Positions 50,561 through 58,524 of a stretch of 64,000 nt of DNA are shown piece after piece. The DNA comes from Gudongella sp049310905 (GTDB lineage Bacteria; Bacillota; Clostridia; Tissierellales; Tissierellaceae). How positions within the stretch are numbered: position 1 is the stretch's first letter; the number at the start of each line of letters is the position of its first letter. The position numbers were made by a program, and so were the translations under genes. The DNA lies in assembly GCF_049310905.1 (NCBI RefSeq), contig NZ_JBMEMN010000010.1, positions 7,096 through 71,095 on the forward strand. Reading direction: 5' to 3'. The notes below the pieces were generated by a model that was not told the DNA's origin, made no database searches, and worked only from the letters and a program-made list of their open reading frames with translations.

Positions 50561-51707
50561 AATCAATCAAATGAAAGTATGGCTCCAGACCTTCCTTGTT
50601 AGGGTACCCTTCGATTATTCTTCTGCCGTCAAAACCACACATCCAGTCTATGAATTCTATTGCTTCCCGGTATTTGCCTAAATCCTGTGAATGTCTTCTG
50701 ACAGCTATTGCTGAAAATATGTTATCAAGCTTTGAATCAAGTTCGTCCTTGTTCCCTGCATAAACCCTTAAACTATCATTGTGTTCCGATAGCTTGTAGC
50801 TTGTGGAATCCACAAGGGTGTATCCGGACTTCTCAAAAGCAATATCAAGGCATTCCATATTGCTTGCTATTCTCCCACCTACAATTGTGTTCCTTTCTTC
50901 AGTAGGTATCCCTGCCTCATGCCATAGCTCAAGCTCTTTCTTATGGGTTCCCGAATTGTCTCCACGGCTTATGAAAAAAGAGTCCGTCAAGGAAATCTGT
51001 CTGAAGAAAACTTGAATTCCAGCATCAACCTTAATGTGCCTGAGTCCTGCTGGATCAGATTCCGGGCCAACCAGATAGTACCTGTTCGCCATGATATCCC
51101 TTCTATAGCCTCCAAAGCCTTGAGTCATAAAGTCCTTTTCCTCATCGGGGCTATGGACGAAAACAATATCCACATCACCGGATCTTCCTATTTGAAGGGC
51201 CTTGCCACTACCAACGGCAATGTGCCTTACCAAGGTTCCCATCTTCATGAAATATTCCTTTTCAAGCACATCCAATAATCCTGTATCAATTGGTTCCATT
51301 GAACTTGCCATCAATAGGTACTTAAGGGAATCTCCACCCTCAACTTCCTGTCCCTTGCCAACCTCTTCAACCTTGTTTTGGATAAGTGCTGTCAGTTGAA
51401 TATCAACAGAATCTCTGATAGCCTGATAGTGGTTCAACATTTCCCTGCCTTCCTTTGTCAGAGTTGCTCCTCCACCCTCTGAACCTCCTACCTTTTTATC
51501 AAGAAGCTTAATACCCAAAAGCTCTTCAGTATCCTTTATTAGTCCCCAGGCATAACGGTAGGAAATCTTCATGTCCGACGCAGCCTTGGATATTGACCCC
51601 TCCTTTTCAATATTTTCAAGCAGTGAAAATAGCTTGTCCGTGGAAATTTGCTTCTTGTTCTTAAGCTGTATATATAGCTGAAATCCATCCCATTTATTTT
51701 TGTTCAT
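50559..51707 (-). CDS. ModE-type HTH fused to TupA-like oxyanion-binding domain
   Basis: About 382 residues. Residues ~15-100 are a ModE/LysR winged helix (LLENIEKEGSISKAASDMKI, SYRYAWGLIKDTEE, GGATLTKEGREML). The rest resembles TupA: LVRHIAVGSGKALQIGRSGD against TupA's KVVAVGTGAALQMGVDGE, and SRGDNSGTHKKELELWHEAG against SRGDNSGTNIKELSLWETSG. The tungstate-binding TTTS of TupA is changed to MASS. It is a likely one-component oxyanion-sensing regulator of tupABC, transcribed divergently. The start is ATG 51707 after GGGGTGAG. Confidence 0.9.
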   Translation of the reverse strand: MNKNKWDGFQLYIQLKNKKQISTDKLFSLLENIEKEGSISKAASDMKISYRYAWGLIKDTEELLGIKLLDKKVGGSEGGGATLTKEGREMLNHYQAIRDSVDIQLTALIQNKVEEVGKGQEVEGGDSLKYLLMASSMEPIDTGLLDVLEKEYFMKMGTLVRHIAVGSGKALQIGRSGDVDIVFVHSPDEEKDFMTQGFGGYRRDIMANRYYLVGPESDPAGLRHIKVDAGIQVFFRQISLTDSFFISRGDNSGTHKKELELWHEAGIPTEERNTIVGGRIASNMECLDIAFEKSGYTLVDSTSYKLSEHNDSLRVYAGNKDELDSKLDNIFSAIAVRRHSQDLGKYREAIEFIDWMCGFDGRRIIEGYPNKEGLEPYFHLID

Positions 51708-51737
51708 TATTCTCACCCCAAACCTATCCTTTATTCG

Positions 51738-51766
51738 ATTTTATGCCATTTAGATATTAAAATCAA
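51738..51766 (-). promoter_or_regulatory. Promoter of the ModE/TupA-like regulator
   Basis: On the minus strand TTGATT (51761-51766), 17 bases, TAAAAT (51738-51743), about 30 bases before the ATG. Confidence 0.65.
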
Positions 51767-51816
51767 TAGTATCACCTGGAGTTAACCTCATACAATATTT
51801 GAAAACTAATACTATT

Positions 51817-51840
51817 CGTTATGCTTTCATTGACATATCG
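51817..51840. promoter_or_regulatory. ModE-like operator candidate before tupABC
   Basis: CGTTATG (51817-51823), 10 bases, CATATCG (51834-51840): an inverted repeat with one mismatch that resembles the CGTTATAT/ATATAACG half-sites of ModE. It covers the -35 box of the tup promoter. A second 10-bp palindrome, ATATCGATAT (51835-51844), overlaps it. Confidence 0.5.
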
Positions 51841-51858
51841 ATATAGATTAATTATAAT
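51830..51858 (+). promoter_or_regulatory. Consensus promoter of tupABC
   Basis: TTGACA (51830-51835), exactly 17 bases, TATAAT (51853-51858). Transcription would start near 51865, right before the riboswitch. Confidence 0.9.
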
Positions 51859-51867
51859 TACAGGTAA

Positions 51868-51992
51868 ATAAACAAGTATTTAGCCTGCTCCGAGACCTTG
51901 TTTCTAAAGTGTATTAGATGCCATGAAGCAAGGTCCGGCAGGGTAATATGGGAAACCGTATTGCCTCCCATTGTGGAAAGGAGAGTGTTTGG
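51868..51992 (+). promoter_or_regulatory. Moco-family riboswitch (long form) in the tupA leader
   Basis: AAACA (P1), then an arm CCTGC-TCCGAG-ACCTTG ... CAAGGT-CCG-GCAGG (P2/P3), GGTAA, a hairpin AATATGG-GAAA-CCGTATT with a GNRA tetraloop, GCCTCCC, TGGAAAGGAG and TGTTT (P1). The GCCTCCC and GGAAAGGAG elements and the tetraloop hairpin are hallmarks of the Moco RNA motif. A terminator follows, so it should reduce tungstate/molybdate import when cofactor is bound. Confidence 0.88.
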
Positions 51993-52022
51993 CATTATAG
52001 ATTATTGCCATATTTTGACACA

Positions 52023-52053
52023 GCTCCTTTTATTAAAAATAGGAGTTTTTTTG
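52023..52053 (+). terminator. Riboswitch-controlled terminator before tupA
   Basis: CTCCT, an AT-rich loop, AGGAG, then seven T, located between the aptamer and the tupA SD. Confidence 0.82.
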
Positions 52054-52133
52054 TCGGAGGTGATAATTAAGAAATTTGAGGTTTTTGTCTTTTCAAAATC
52101 ATGAAAACAAGCTAAAATTAAGGAGATGATCAT

Positions 52134-53063
52134 GTGAAATTCAACAAATTGAACCTATTGATTTTACTTATTATTCTTGCATTACCATTGGTTACAGCCT
52201 GCAGCAGCAACTCAGAGCCCACTCCAGCTGAGGAGCCAGCGCCAGTTGAAGATCCAGCGGAGGAACCAGCAGAAGAACCTGATGTGTCTGACGATTACGA
52301 GGAGCTCACAAACACCGAGCTTATCCTTGCGACCACAACAAGTACAGAAAACAGCGGATTGCTAGATTTCATCCTGCCAACATTCAATGAGCTATTTGGT
52401 ATTGATACCAAGGTTGTCGCAGTAGGAACTGGTGCAGCACTCCAGATGGGTGTCGATGGTGAGGCAGATGTAATTCTTGCACATGCCAAGGCTCAGGAGG
52501 AAGAGCTTGTAACCAATGGTGATACACTTGAGAGATTCGATGTAATGTACAATGACTTTATAATAGTTGGTCCTCCTTCAGACCCCGCAGGCCTTAAGGA
52601 AAATGCGTCAGCTGATGTAAACGCAGGTTATGTGTTGATTGCAGAAAGCCAGGCTCCATTTGTGTCAAGGGGCGACAATTCCGGAACAAACATCAAGGAA
52701 CTATCACTTTGGGAAACTTCTGGGGTTGGGACACCTTCAGGTGATTGGTATATAGAAGCTGGTCAGGGGATGGGCGATGTTATCCTTATGGCAAATGAAA
52801 TGGAAGCATATACCATGACTGACAGGGCTACTTACCTTTCAATGCAGGAGAATGTAGACCTTGAGATACTTCTTGAGGGAGACGAGATTCTTTTCAACCA
52901 GTACGGAGTAATGGCGGTTAATCCTGAAAAGGGAGATCACATAAACAATCCCGCCGCACAGAGATTTGTGGATTGGATATTGGCACCTGAAACTCAGGAA
53001 CTGATTGCGGAGTTTGGTGTTGAGGAATATGGGGAGCCTTTGTTCTTTCCAAACGCCAAATAG
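52134..53063 (+). CDS. tupA: TupA, tungstate ABC transporter substrate-binding lipoprotein
   Basis: 309 residues. Signal peptide with lipobox VTAC (Cys 23), an acidic Pro/Glu linker to ~55, then the binding domain. The oxyanion-binding TTTS is present (ILATTTSTENSGLL), as are VGTGAALQMG and SRGDNSGTN, which in TupA/WtpA-like proteins hold tungstate with very high affinity. It starts at GTG 52134, eight bases after AAGGAG. It is the first gene of tupABC, controlled by promoter, dyad and riboswitch upstream. Confidence 0.95.
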   Translation: MKFNKLNLLILLIILALPLVTACSSNSEPTPAEEPAPVEDPAEEPAEEPDVSDDYEELTNTELILATTTSTENSGLLDFILPTFNELFGIDTKVVAVGTGAALQMGVDGEADVILAHAKAQEEELVTNGDTLERFDVMYNDFIIVGPPSDPAGLKENASADVNAGYVLIAESQAPFVSRGDNSGTNIKELSLWETSGVGTPSGDWYIEAGQGMGDVILMANEMEAYTMTDRATYLSMQENVDLEILLEGDEILFNQYGVMAVNPEKGDHINNPAAQRFVDWILAPETQELIAEFGVEEYGEPLFFPNAK

Positions 53064-53113
53064 TTTAGACCAGAAATGTAGATACTCAACTTAACCTTAT
53101 GAGTCAAAATCTT

Positions 53114-53133
53114 ACTGCCCCGAAAGGGGCAGT
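53114..53133 (+). promoter_or_regulatory. Intercistronic hairpin between tupA and tupB
   Basis: ACTGCCCC-GAAA-GGGGCAGT, an 8-bp GC-rich stem without a T-run, directly before the tupB SD. It probably stabilises the tupA message or lowers tupB expression relative to tupA. Confidence 0.7.
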
Positions 53134-53148
53134 ATTAAGGAGTTTTCC

Positions 53149-53838
53149 ATGGATAATTTTGTCAGTGGATTCAGAGATGCCTTTCAGCTTATTATCAATC
53201 TTGACCCGGAATTTTTTGAAATAGTAAGGTTGTCAATGATTGTATCCCTTACAGCCACATTTCTTGCTGCCATTGTTGCCATTCCATTTGGTACCTGGTT
53301 GGGAATCAAGGAATTTCCAGGAAAGAGAATTCTGGTAAGGATAATCTATACCCTAATGAGCATGCCACCTGTTGTAATAGGACTGGTTCTTTTTCTGCTG
53401 TTCCTTAGAAATGGTCCATTGGGGGAATTCAGACTTAACTTCACTGCAACGGCCATGATTATTGCCCAGTTTGTTCTAGTAACACCCATTATCACAGGTG
53501 TGGTGTTCAATGGAACAAAGGACAGGGGCCCAGATATTCAGGACCTTGCAAGAACCATGGGAGCAAGCCCAACACAGACAGTTTGGCTTCTTATCAAGGA
53601 ATTGAGGATAAATATACTCTCAGCTGTAGTTACAGGATACGGTAGGGCTATGTCTGAGGTAGGTGCAGTAATGGTGGTGGGTGGAAACATCAAAGGACAT
53701 ACCAGAATCATGACAACCACAATTGCAATGCTAAGAAACATGGGGGAATACTCCCTTGCCATTGCAACGGGTATTGTACTATTGCTGATATCATTTCTTA
53801 TAAACTCACTGCTATATCATTGGCAGCAGGAGCGTTGA
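53149..53838 (+). CDS. tupB: TupB, tungstate ABC transporter permease
   Basis: 229 residues with five or six membrane helices. The EAA-type cytoplasmic loop that contacts the ATPase is seen around DLARTMGASPTQTVWLLIKE (~128-147), and GRAMSEVGAVMVVGGNI (~165-181) is typical of TupB/ModB-like permeases. AAGGAG precedes the ATG. It ends one base before tupC. Confidence 0.94.
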   Translation: MDNFVSGFRDAFQLIINLDPEFFEIVRLSMIVSLTATFLAAIVAIPFGTWLGIKEFPGKRILVRIIYTLMSMPPVVIGLVLFLLFLRNGPLGEFRLNFTATAMIIAQFVLVTPIITGVVFNGTKDRGPDIQDLARTMGASPTQTVWLLIKELRINILSAVVTGYGRAMSEVGAVMVVGGNIKGHTRIMTTTIAMLRNMGEYSLAIATGIVLLLISFLINSLLYHWQQER

Positions 53839-53839
53839 T

Positions 53840-54547
53840 ATGAATATTACAGTCGATTCACTGACAAAAAAATATAATGACAAGGCGGTTTTGGACATAT
53901 CAGAAATGGAATTTCAGGAGGGTTGCCTATGGGGCATCCTTGGTCCAAACGGTTCCGGTAAGACAACTCTGGTCAGGATAGTAGCGGGACTTCTGGTTCC
54001 TTGCTCAGGAAATGTTCTCTATCAAGGCGATAAGTATAATGATTCAATAAAAAAAATGATGACTCTTGTATTTCAGAGGCCATACCTTATAAGATCAAGT
54101 GTATACGAAAACATAGCATACCCCTTGCGGATCAGAGGCATATCGGAACAGGATATCTCAACAAGGGTGAATGAACTGATAGAATCCTTTAATATTCACT
54201 CCATCCGTAATCAGAAGGCTTGGACCCTTTCCGGCGGGGAAGCCCAGAAGGTTGCTCTTGCCAGGGCTCTTGTATTCAAGCCCAGGATTCTTATTCTGGA
54301 TGAACCAACCTCAAACATTGACCCTGAATCCATAATGCTGCTGGAGGAAAGAATCCTTGATTACTACAAGAAAGAGAAGCCAACTATACTGATGGTAACC
54401 CACAATATACAGCAGGCCAAAAGGCTCTGCAACCGGATTGCATTTATGAATGAGGGACAAATAATAGACAGCGGAAGCCCCACTGAGATATTTGGATCTG
54501 GCGCAATGCCAAAAATTAAGGAATTTATAAGAAAAGGACTAATCTAA
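53840..54547 (+). CDS. tupC: TupC, tungstate ABC transporter ATPase
   Basis: 235 residues. Walker A GPNGSGKTT (~35-43), Q-loop LVFQRPYLI, signature LSGGEAQKVALARAL (~131-145), Walker B LILDEPTSNIDP (~152-163) and switch His MVTHNIQQA. It lacks the C-terminal TOBE/Mop domain of ModC, as usual for TupC; the separate molbindin gene nearby may cover storage. A strong terminator follows. Confidence 0.94.
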   Translation: MNITVDSLTKKYNDKAVLDISEMEFQEGCLWGILGPNGSGKTTLVRIVAGLLVPCSGNVLYQGDKYNDSIKKMMTLVFQRPYLIRSSVYENIAYPLRIRGISEQDISTRVNELIESFNIHSIRNQKAWTLSGGEAQKVALARALVFKPRILILDEPTSNIDPESIMLLEERILDYYKKEKPTILMVTHNIQQAKRLCNRIAFMNEGQIIDSGSPTEIFGSGAMPKIKEFIRKGLI

Positions 54548-54549
54548 CA

Positions 54550-54583
54550 AAAGCCCCACCTGGTCATTCCAGGTGGGGGCTTT
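54550..54583. terminator. Terminator between tupC and ung
   Basis: AAAGCCCCACCTGG and CCAGGTGGGGGCTTT form a ~14-bp GC-rich stem, A- and T-flanked, between convergent genes. Confidence 0.9.
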
Positions 54584-54592
54584 GCTGAACTG

Positions 54593-55270
54593 TTATATGC
54601 TTTCAATTCTCCAGTCAATTGGCTCCATGCCATTTGATTGGAGAAATTCATTTGTCCTTGAAAATGGTTTTGAGTCGAAAAATCCTCTATATGCTGCCAA
54701 TGGGCTGGGATGGGGGGACTTGATTATGTGGTGCCTGTTCTGATCAATCATTCCTTCCTTGGCAATTGCCTGGCTTCCCCACAGAATAAACACCATGGGC
54801 TTTTCCCTCTCATTAAGTAGCTGGATTATTCTGTCCGTGAATATCTCCCAGCCCTTTTTTCTATGGGAATTTGCCTGTCCGGCCCGAACTGTAAGCACTG
54901 TATTTATCATAAGCACCCCTTCCCTGGACCATTTTACAAGATATCCATGATTGGGTATTTCATAGCCCAGATCATTCCTCAATTCCTTGTAGATGTTTAC
55001 AAGTGAAGGAGGTGGAGCTATACCAGGCTTTACACTGAAGCATAGCCCATGTGCCTGTCCAGGACCATGATAGGGATCCTGCCCAATCACAACAGCTTTT
55101 ACATCGTGATAATCAGTATAGTGAAGTGCATTGAAGATGCTGTTTTTGTCAGGATAAATAGTCTCATTTTTGTATTCATCTATAAGGAACTCCCTAAGGG
55201 TTTTGTAGTATGATTGCTCCATTTCCTCCTGAAGCAGCTCCTGCCAGTTATTTTCAAATATTTTTTTCAT
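54593..55270 (-). CDS. ung: Uracil-DNA glycosylase
   Basis: About 225 residues, family 1 UDG, which removes uracil from DNA. The water-activating loop is VIGQDPYHG with catalytic D65; the Leu intercalation loop and catalytic His are in KSPHPSPLAAYRGF. MINTVLTVRAG and VFILWGSQA complete the signature. The start is ATG 55270 after GAGAGGTG, which overlaps nothing of the alanine racemase gene ten bases upstream. Likely in one operon with alr and the two DNA-repair-type genes. Confidence 0.96.
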   Translation of the reverse strand: MKKIFENNWQELLQEEMEQSYYKTLREFLIDEYKNETIYPDKNSIFNALHYTDYHDVKAVVIGQDPYHGPGQAHGLCFSVKPGIAPPPSLVNIYKELRNDLGYEIPNHGYLVKWSREGVLMINTVLTVRAGQANSHRKKGWEIFTDRIIQLLNEREKPMVFILWGSQAIAKEGMIDQNRHHIIKSPHPSPLAAYRGFFDSKPFSRTNEFLQSNGMEPIDWRIESI

Positions 55271-55280
55271 AAGGCACCTC

Positions 55281-56444
55281 TCATATTTGGAGTAGATAGT
55301 CCACAACTTCAGGAACTCTTCTTTCCTTTACATATACTCTGGGGAGTCTTTTCGTAAGCATGCACAGAACCGATGCCGGTATCTGGCCAATCTCTTGAGC
55401 AACATCTTCTATGGTTATTTCAGAACCAGCCTGTACTCCCATCAAGACTACCTCATCTCCTCGTTCTACTTCAAGTCCAGTCACATCTATCATCATCTGA
55501 TCCATGCAGATTTTTCCTATTATGGGCACCCTTTTACCCTGTACAAGTACATGCCCCTTATTGCTAAGCTCTCTGCTCCAACCATCTGCATATCCCACAG
55601 GAATCGTTGCAACCTGGATTTCAGACTCCGCTTCGTAGGTAAGCCCATAGCTTACTTTTTCTCCCTTTTGAAGATACTTGACATGTGATACCTGGGCTTT
55701 TAGACTTATGCAAGGCTTAAGTGGCAGCGTTTCCCTTTTTGCATCAGGATATGGATATATTCCATAGAGTATTATTCCAGCTCTTACCATATCGAGCCCA
55801 AAGTTTGGGAAGTTCATAATGGCAGCACTGTTGCTTACGTGCTTTAGTGGTATGTTTATATCCTTCTCATATAGCATTTTGCAGAATGCCCTGAACTTCT
55901 TCATTGATTCTCTCGTGTAATCATGGTCATCATCAGCTACAGGGAAATGTGTAAACATACCCTCAATAATTAGATTGTCCATCTTGCTGATTCTTTCGAT
56001 AATCTCCAAGGATGTTTCATCAGGATTAAAACCCAATCTGTTCATTCCAGTTTCAATTTTTACATGAATCACTGCATCCTTGTCCATTTCTTTTGATACT
56101 TTTGCAAAGTAATCAGCCTGCTCCTCTAGATAAACCGTCAGTCTTACACCCTTTTCTATTGCAGTTTCAGCAAGGTATTCGGGTGTATAGCCCATTACCA
56201 GAACCTGCGCGTGAGGTGAGTGATTCTTTATGTGGATTGCTTCGGACAGATGTGCCACACCAAACCTTTTAACTCCAAGATCCAAAAGCTCCCTTACAAT
56301 TGCCGCAGCTCCAAGTCCATAGGCATCCGCTTTAACGACTGCCATTATATCTGCACTGTCCCTTACAAGCTTTCTAATTTCCATGTAATTGAACTCAAGA
56401 TTATCTAGATCAATCTCCAGCCATGCAGGTCTTGTTAAATCCAT
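55281..56444 (-). CDS. alr: Alanine racemase
   Basis: 387 residues, fold-type III PLP enzyme making D-alanine for peptidoglycan. The Schiff-base lysine is K38 in AVVKADAYGLG. The second base Tyr is in VSYGLTYEAE (~265-274), and GMNRLGF, HVSNSAAIM, IGKICMDQMMIDVT are conserved. Length is normal. It lies between ung and the DUF4130 gene with gaps of only 3-10 bases. Confidence 0.96.
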   Translation of the reverse strand: MDLTRPAWLEIDLDNLEFNYMEIRKLVRDSADIMAVVKADAYGLGAAAIVRELLDLGVKRFGVAHLSEAIHIKNHSPHAQVLVMGYTPEYLAETAIEKGVRLTVYLEEQADYFAKVSKEMDKDAVIHVKIETGMNRLGFNPDETSLEIIERISKMDNLIIEGMFTHFPVADDDHDYTRESMKKFRAFCKMLYEKDINIPLKHVSNSAAIMNFPNFGLDMVRAGIILYGIYPYPDAKRETLPLKPCISLKAQVSHVKYLQKGEKVSYGLTYEAESEIQVATIPVGYADGWSRELSNKGHVLVQGKRVPIIGKICMDQMMIDVTGLEVERGDEVVLMGVQAGSEITIEDVAQEIGQIPASVLCMLTKRLPRVYVKERRVPEVVDYLLQI

Positions 56445-56447
56445 AAT

Positions 56448-57197
56448 CTAGTCTCCTTTCTCAATAAGATTCTTCCAGTATCTCACAGGCATATATGACT
56501 TTTTTTGCCTGATATTTCTTCTGCTTTTTATAGTTGCACTCTTGTAGTACTCTCTCCACATATCCTGGTAGCTTTCCTCGTCCTCGTTCAGAACAATTCC
56601 CGCAGGCTTCTCAATTTGTCTTATTGTCCATTCTCTGGTATCGTAAAACACAGCTGTACCTCTGCTTATGTCGTGAATAATCCACCTCTCTGACGGAATC
56701 CTTGAAACAAAATGTGGTGCCATAAGAGCTATGATATTGTGGTCGGGCTCAATCTGACAATAAAATATGCCATTCTGAAGCTGTTTAAATCTTGCAAGAC
56801 CTAAGAATCTGTGGACTTCAATCCTTACCTTGTGATAAAGCTCCTCTAGGTCTCTTACATCAGGATTTGTCTGATAATCGTCAATTTTTGCACCGATTTT
56901 AAATCCACTTTTTAAGTATCTTAAGATAATTATACCACTATCCTCATATTCTGAAAGATAAACGTTGAATATTCTCTTAAGAGCTGCGTGGGAAATCTTA
57001 CTCTCAACTGCATCATAAACTTTTTCCCATTTATCAGAAGCTGTATAAATCTTTTTATATGTGAATAAAAAATTTGACCCTTCCTCCCAGTCGGGAAGAA
57101 TGGCCACCGGGTCATCCTCGTCGTAATATGCATGATAAACTGCTGTGAGAAGACCTTCAAAGGATCCATCATACAGGTAGGCTAGTTTTGATTCCAC
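56448..57197 (-). CDS. TIGR03915/DUF4130 putative DNA metabolism protein
   Basis: About 249 residues. The opening YLYDGSFEGLLTAVYHAYYD (~6-25) is the family signature; later DLEELYHKVRIEVHRFLGLAR, APHFVSRIPSERWIIHD and AVFYDTREW follow. The fold is related to uracil-DNA-glycosylase-like partners and is always encoded beside a TIGR03916 radical SAM protein, as here. The start is a GTG at 57197, eight bases after GGGAGG, inside the end of the partner gene. Probable role in DNA repair or modification; biochemistry unknown. Confidence 0.88.
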   Translation of the reverse strand: MESKLAYLYDGSFEGLLTAVYHAYYDEDDPVAILPDWEEGSNFLFTYKKIYTASDKWEKVYDAVESKISHAALKRIFNVYLSEYEDSGIIILRYLKSGFKIGAKIDDYQTNPDVRDLEELYHKVRIEVHRFLGLARFKQLQNGIFYCQIEPDHNIIALMAPHFVSRIPSERWIIHDISRGTAVFYDTREWTIRQIEKPAGIVLNEDEESYQDMWREYYKSATIKSRRNIRQKKSYMPVRYWKNLIEKGD

Positions 57198-58449
57198 TGT
57201 CGCCACCTCCCATCACATCAAATATTGACAGCTGCTCAATTCCCACCGGACTGTTTCCGATTATGGAACTCCTGATCCTAATCTCATCCATTGATGATAT
57301 CCCAAAATGCTTTCCATCGATTGTAATGAAGTATTTTGCTCTTTTAAGAGCAACCCCCATTTTCTTTAAGTCTTCATAACGAATCTTCGCAAATCTTCTG
57401 CTGCTAATTATTTTCCTGGCAGATTTTACTCCGATTCCTGGTACTCTAAGAAGCAGCCCATAATCCACCTTGTTGATTTCCAAAGGAAATATGTGCATAT
57501 TTCGCAAAGCCCAGTCGCATTTAGGGTCAAGTAAAAGATCAAAGTCCGGCTTGTCTTCACTTAAAAGTTCCTTCGCTTCAAATCCGTAGAATCTTAGCAA
57601 CCAATCCGCCTGATAAAGCCTGTTTTCTCTTAAGAGTGGAGGAGTCTTGATTTGAGGCAGCAGAGGGTTTGTTGATACAGGCACAAAGGCAGAATAGTAG
57701 ACTCGCTTCAATCCATAACCCTTGTACAGATTCTCAGACAGATCCAGGATCCTATAGTCAGAATCCCTTGTAGCCCCTACAATAAGTTGGGTTGTCTGAC
57801 CAGCCGGAACGTATTTTGGTGCATGTCTGAATACTCTTTTCTCTTCACGATACCTGGTAATACCCTCGTTTATCTGTGTCATGGGAAGAAGAATGTCTTT
57901 TTGCTTTTTCTGAGGGGCCAGCATTTTCAAACCATCATCAGTTGGAAGTTCAATGTTAACACTGAGTCTATCAACATATACTGCTACCTTGTCCAATACT
58001 TCCCTGTCTGCTCCCGGTATTGCTTTTAAGTGAATGTATCCATTGAAATTCTCTTCTTCCCTCAATCGCCTTACAATCTCAAGAAATTTTTCCATTGTAT
58101 GGTTTGGAGACTTTATCACTGCAGAACTTAGGAAAAGTCCTTCTATGTAGTTTCGCTTGTAAAAGTTTATCGTTATATCGATAATTTCATCAGGTGTAAA
58201 TGTTGCTCTTGGAAGGTCATTGGATATCCTGCTAACACAATAGACGCAATCGTAGATACAGGAATTGGACATAAGGATTTTTAGAAGAGAGATGCATCTT
58301 CCATCGTCTGTCCATGAGTGACATATTCCCGCCTCGCTTGCGTTGCCAAGTCCACCTTTTTTATTGGACCTGGTGCTTCCGCTAGAAGAACATGAAACAT
58401 CGTATTTGGCTGCATCTGATAGTATCTTTAGTTTTGCAATGGTATCCAT
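57169..58449 (-). CDS. TIGR03916 putative DNA modification/repair radical SAM protein
   Basis: About 426 residues. Radical SAM cysteines C64, C68 and C71 (CIYDCVYC). Upstream Cys (GICHSWTDDGRC) are also conserved in the family. The C-terminal third has a helix-hairpin-helix DNA-binding element (LLLRVPGIGVKSARKIISSRR). The start is ATG 58449, six bases after GGGGTG; an upstream ATG lacks an SD. It overlaps its DUF4130 partner by 29 bases. With ung and that partner it suggests a damage-specific repair or base-modification set. Confidence 0.88.
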   Translation of the reverse strand: MDTIAKLKILSDAAKYDVSCSSSGSTRSNKKGGLGNASEAGICHSWTDDGRCISLLKILMSNSCIYDCVYCVSRISNDLPRATFTPDEIIDITINFYKRNYIEGLFLSSAVIKSPNHTMEKFLEIVRRLREEENFNGYIHLKAIPGADREVLDKVAVYVDRLSVNIELPTDDGLKMLAPQKKQKDILLPMTQINEGITRYREEKRVFRHAPKYVPAGQTTQLIVGATRDSDYRILDLSENLYKGYGLKRVYYSAFVPVSTNPLLPQIKTPPLLRENRLYQADWLLRFYGFEAKELLSEDKPDFDLLLDPKCDWALRNMHIFPLEINKVDYGLLLRVPGIGVKSARKIISSRRFAKIRYEDLKKMGVALKRAKYFITIDGKHFGISSMDEIRIRSSIIGNSPVGIEQLSIFDVMGGGDSGIKTSLPV

Positions 58450-58524
58450 AAAAAACACCCCAAGAATTGATTTTCTTGAGGTAATTATATCATAATACTG
58501 ACGTATAATCAAACGTTTGTTCGA

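Noticed and set aside
51898..52104. 68-residue plus-strand ORF before tupA
   Set aside because: It lies inside the riboswitch and terminator, has no SD and crosses conserved RNA elements.
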